Shown: positions 61,681 through 64,000 of the stretch, piece by piece
Layout: each line of letters opens with the position of its first letter
Position numbering within the stretch: the stretch's first letter is position 1
DNA from: Nibrella saemangeumensis
Lineage (GTDB): Bacteria; Bacteroidota; Bacteroidia; Cytophagales; Spirosomataceae
DNA: 64,000 nt
NCBI RefSeq assembly: GCF_039541915.1
Contig: NZ_BAABHD010000029.1
Span: 62,001-126,000, forward strand
Direction of reading: 5' to 3'
Notes under the pieces: model-generated
What the model saw: only the letters and a program-made list of their open reading frames with translations
Databases searched by the model: none
What the model was told of the DNA's origin: nothing
Translations under genes and position numbers: made by a program

Positions 61681-62748
61681 ATGAGTCGGAAGACACTGCG
61701 TGACTTACTGCAACGGTATGTCAACAATGACTGTACGCCGGACGAGCGCCAACTGGTCGAGCAGTGGTATGAACTGCTGGGCGAAGAATCGACTCAGGCG
61801 CTGACCGAAGCGGAATACCAACAATTAGAAGAGCGTATCTGGCAGCAACTGCTCCGGCAGCAACCGCAACTGGAAGTCGAAACCGCCGAGCCCGAAGTTA
61901 ATGTGCAACCCCTCTGGAGACGCTGGGCAGCAGGCGGTGCCGCTGCGGCAGCCGTAGTGGGTATCCTGTGGTTTTCTCTCTCCTACCTGAACCAAAATCC
62001 GCAACGCAACCAGCCGGGCCTTGCCGCCACCCATACTCCTTTAGATTTCACCTGGACCGAGCGGGCCAACACCGGTACACAGGCAATGGTAATCGTGTTG
62101 CCTGACAGCAGCCATGTTACGCTGGAGCCTAACGCCCGACTGGCCATTTCTCCCCTGTTTAACCGCAGCAACCGCGAAGTCAGGCTGGAGGGTACCGCCA
62201 ACTTTGCCGTGCGCCGGAATACCAGCCAGCCGTTTATTGTCTATTCCGGCGAAGTGGCTACCAGGGTATTAGGCACCGAATTTATGATACATTCCGTTCC
62301 GGGATTCGAAACCGTGGAGGTAGCGGTTAAGTCCGGCAAAGTGACCGTTTACCGCTCCCAAAATGAGATGAAGGAGAAAGAGACCTCCGGCAGTTCGGGC
62401 ATAATCCTGACCCCTAACCAGAAAGCCACCTACTACACCGACAACAAACATTTTGTAGCCGGCATTGTGGAAAAGCCGGCACCTATTCAACCTCAGCCAA
62501 ATACCCCAACGGCACAAAACGCCTTTGCGTTTGAAGAGACTCCACTGACCACGGTGCTGGATCTGCTGGAAGACACCTACGGCATTGACATTGAACTGGA
62601 ACGGCCGGTGCTGGGCGAATGCACCTTCACGGGTAACCTTGCCAACCAGCCGCTCTTTACGAAGCTGGATATGGTCTGCGGAACAATTAATGCCAGTTAT
62701 GAAGTCCGCGGCACCAAAATCCTGATTACCGGCAAAGGTTGTCGCTAA
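61681..62748 (+). CDS. FecR-family anti-sigma factor
   Basis: The 355-aa protein has a cytoplasmic N-terminal anti-sigma domain (LQRYVNNDCTPDERQLVEQW), a single membrane helix at about residues 80-98, a periplasmic FecR domain at about 120-215 (VLPDSSHVTLEPNARLAISP; VRLEGTANFAVRRNTSQPFI; LGTEFMIHS) and a C-terminal DUF4974 domain (about 280-350, FEETPLTTVLDLLEDTYGID). It should sequester an ECF sigma factor and pass on the state of the STN-containing SusC downstream. Which of the two sigmas it controls is open. Confidence 0.93.
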   Translation: MSRKTLRDLLQRYVNNDCTPDERQLVEQWYELLGEESTQALTEAEYQQLEERIWQQLLRQQPQLEVETAEPEVNVQPLWRRWAAGGAAAAAVVGILWFSLSYLNQNPQRNQPGLAATHTPLDFTWTERANTGTQAMVIVLPDSSHVTLEPNARLAISPLFNRSNREVRLEGTANFAVRRNTSQPFIVYSGEVATRVLGTEFMIHSVPGFETVEVAVKSGKVTVYRSQNEMKEKETSGSSGIILTPNQKATYYTDNKHFVAGIVEKPAPIQPQPNTPTAQNAFAFEETPLTTVLDLLEDTYGIDIELERPVLGECTFTGNLANQPLFTKLDMVCGTINASYEVRGTKILITGKGCR

Positions 62749-62807
62749 ACTGTTCCCTAAAACCCTTGTAGCCTATGAGTCCATAACCTGTACTGTACAC
62801 GCCATAA

Positions 62808-62890
62808 AAAAAGCCGGCACCGTCTCTCCCAGTGCCGACCTCTCTGCGGCCGAAAAACCTGTCAAGTTTTACCATCCCTGCCAGGGGATG
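62808..62890. other. Two hairpins in the FecR-SusC spacer
   Basis: A GCCGGCAC/GTGCCGAC stem with one mismatch (62813-62839) reads as a terminator on the minus strand (T7 after it). A second, CATCCC/GGGATG (62873-62890), sits before a C-rich stretch and TTTTT on the plus strand. Both lie in the 193-bp spacer upstream of the STN SusC and may shape its leader. Confidence 0.4.
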
Positions 62891-62941
62891 CCCGGCCCGT
62901 TTTTGCCAATTCGAGCGAATCACACAAAAACAGTTAAAACT

Positions 62942-64000
62942 ATGCAAAACCGCTTACAGTACCAATCCCTACTGTGGTTTCTTATGAAAAGTGCCCTCCA
63001 CCAATTGTTGTTAATCCTCGTCTTTTCGTCAGTGGCCTTCTCCCGCGACGGCCAGGCGCAGGATGTGCTGGAGCGCCTGGTGAGCATCCGTATGGAGAAC
63101 GCTGAAATCAAACGTGTGCTGAACACCCTGGAAAAATCATCCGGCGTCAAGTTTGTCTACAGCCCGCGGGCCATCGGTGCCGACCGGAGAATCTCGGTGC
63201 GCGTCTCCAACCAGCGTTTGTCCGATGTGCTCGAAACCGTTTTTAAACCACTCAATATTGCCTACCGGATGGTGGGCGGCCAGATTCTGCTCCATGCCGT
63301 TGCCGGAACAGAACGGGCAGACGAAGAACGTACGGGTCTCACCCAAGCTGCTGAGCCGGCAGCCTTGTTCCGGATTATATCGGGCACAGTATCCGACGAA
63401 GCAGGAGCGGCTTTACCCGGTGTAAGTGTGGTTTTGAAAGGCACCCAGCGTGGCACCACGACCAACGCCCAGGGGCAATACCAGATTGACGCTCCGGACG
63501 GAAACAGTGTATTGGTTTTCAGTTTTGTCGGCTACCAGAAACAGGAAGTAGCGGTGAGCAATCAGACGCTGCTGAACGTCTCGCTGGCAACCGACACCAA
63601 GTCGCTGAACGAGGTGGTGGTAGTAGGCTACGGTAGCCAGAAGCGCACCAACATTACCGGCTCTGTTGTTTCCGTACCTATTCAAAACATTAAGGATCAA
63701 CCGGTAACGGGTCTTGACCAGGCATTGGCCGGACAGGTAGCAGGGGTACAAGTGTCGCAGACGACCGGTGCACCCGGCGGAGGCATTACCGTGCGGGTCC
63801 GGGGTACCGGCTCCATAGGGGCCGGCAACGAGCCCCTGTACGTCATCGATGGCTTTCCGCTGGAAGTGGGCTACAACCAGACGTCCAATCCGCTCGCGCA
63901 GATTAACCCCAATGACATTGAATCCATGGAGGTGCTGAAAGATGCCTCGGCCACCGCTATTTATGGTTCTCGCGGAGCCAACGGCGTTATTATCATCACC
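62942..64000 (+). CDS. STN-domain SusC/RagA TonB-dependent transporter, partial
   Basis: Only the first 353 residues are in the window. After a Sec signal (a second Met at residue 15 may be the real start), residues about 40-110 are an STN domain (RMENAEIKRVLNTLEKSSGV; NQRLSDVLETVFKPLNIAYR) that contacts FecR. A carboxypeptidase-regulatory-like domain (IISGTVSDEAGAALPGVSVV), TonB-box region (LNEVVVVGYGSQKR) and plug (VQVSQTTGAPGGGITVRVRG; MEVLKDASATAIYGSRGANG) follow. The barrel and its SusD partner are beyond the right edge. It signals substrate arrival to FecR and the sigma factor(s) and imports the substrate. Confidence 0.94.
   Translation, partial: MQNRLQYQSLLWFLMKSALHQLLLILVFSSVAFSRDGQAQDVLERLVSIRMENAEIKRVLNTLEKSSGVKFVYSPRAIGADRRISVRVSNQRLSDVLETVFKPLNIAYRMVGGQILLHAVAGTERADEERTGLTQAAEPAALFRIISGTVSDEAGAALPGVSVVLKGTQRGTTTNAQGQYQIDAPDGNSVLVFSFVGYQKQEVAVSNQTLLNVSLATDTKSLNEVVVVGYGSQKRTNITGSVVSVPIQNIKDQPVTGLDQALAGQVAGVQVSQTTGAPGGGITVRVRGTGSIGAGNEPLYVIDGFPLEVGYNQTSNPLAQINPNDIESMEVLKDASATAIYGSRGANGVIIIT

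Overview
This 64 kb window comes from a Bacteroidota chromosome, most likely a Cytophagales member close to Spirosoma, Larkinella or Rudanella. The evidence is four complete SusC/RagA plus SusD/RagB outer-membrane pairs and a fifth partial SusC, an ECF-sigma/FecR/TonB-receptor cascade, a secreted protease with a type IX secretion C-terminal signal, Bacteroidota-type promoters (TTTG, 19 bp, TAnnTTTG), and a PVC-type cytochrome paired with an SGNH hydrolase. I did not compute base composition. I see no rRNA, tRNA or CRISPR array.

Layout. 0-23 kb is mostly housekeeping: an AI-2E-type permease (partial), rlmI, a sugar isomerase-like protein, an S1/P1-type nuclease or phospholipase C, rpsT, radC, a polysaccharide deacetylase, the SGNH plus PVC-cytochrome pair, an M50 protease/HAD/accA/beta-CASP run, dacB, a histidine kinase with overlapping response regulator, hslV and the two-lipoyl-domain PDH E2. 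24.1-27.3 kb is a plastic, decaying segment. An IS982-type element sits inside a small secreted-protein gene, and beside it are a twice-frameshifted Xre/MbcA/ParS antitoxin relic and an apparently intact RES-Xre toxin-antitoxin pair. 27.5-30.3 kb holds nth, an HVA1/DUF2945 protein, an OmpA-family protein and a DUF486 protein.

30.3-54.3 kb is one long minus-strand array of four SusC/SusD units separated by hairpin terminators. The most downstream unit continues through two small lipoproteins into an M43 metalloprotease with a T9SS tail. No glycoside hydrolase is present, so protein or peptide scavenging is at least as likely as glycan uptake for that unit. 54.6-58 kb holds a patatin, an MBL-fold hydrolase and a PAS histidine kinase. 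58-64 kb reads on the plus strand: an SGNH hydrolase, a second sugar isomerase-like protein, two tandem ECF sigma genes, a FecR anti-sigma factor and an STN-domain SusC that runs off the window.

The least explained DNA is a set of intergenic arrays built from 7-nt units of the form GTTTNNN. They are phased at exactly 7 nt and occur at three unrelated loci (14.88, 20.68 and 45.11 kb); at two of them the units face each other and form perfect 18-19 bp hairpins. Other points of interest are the tandem sigma genes under one FecR system and the SGNH hydrolase that appears to lack its block III Asn. Several starts were moved inward from the longest reading frame (SGNH 7238, hslV 20666, antitoxin 27264, DUF486 29952, several lipoproteins, SusC at 43314, patatin 55417, sigma 60341 and 60929).
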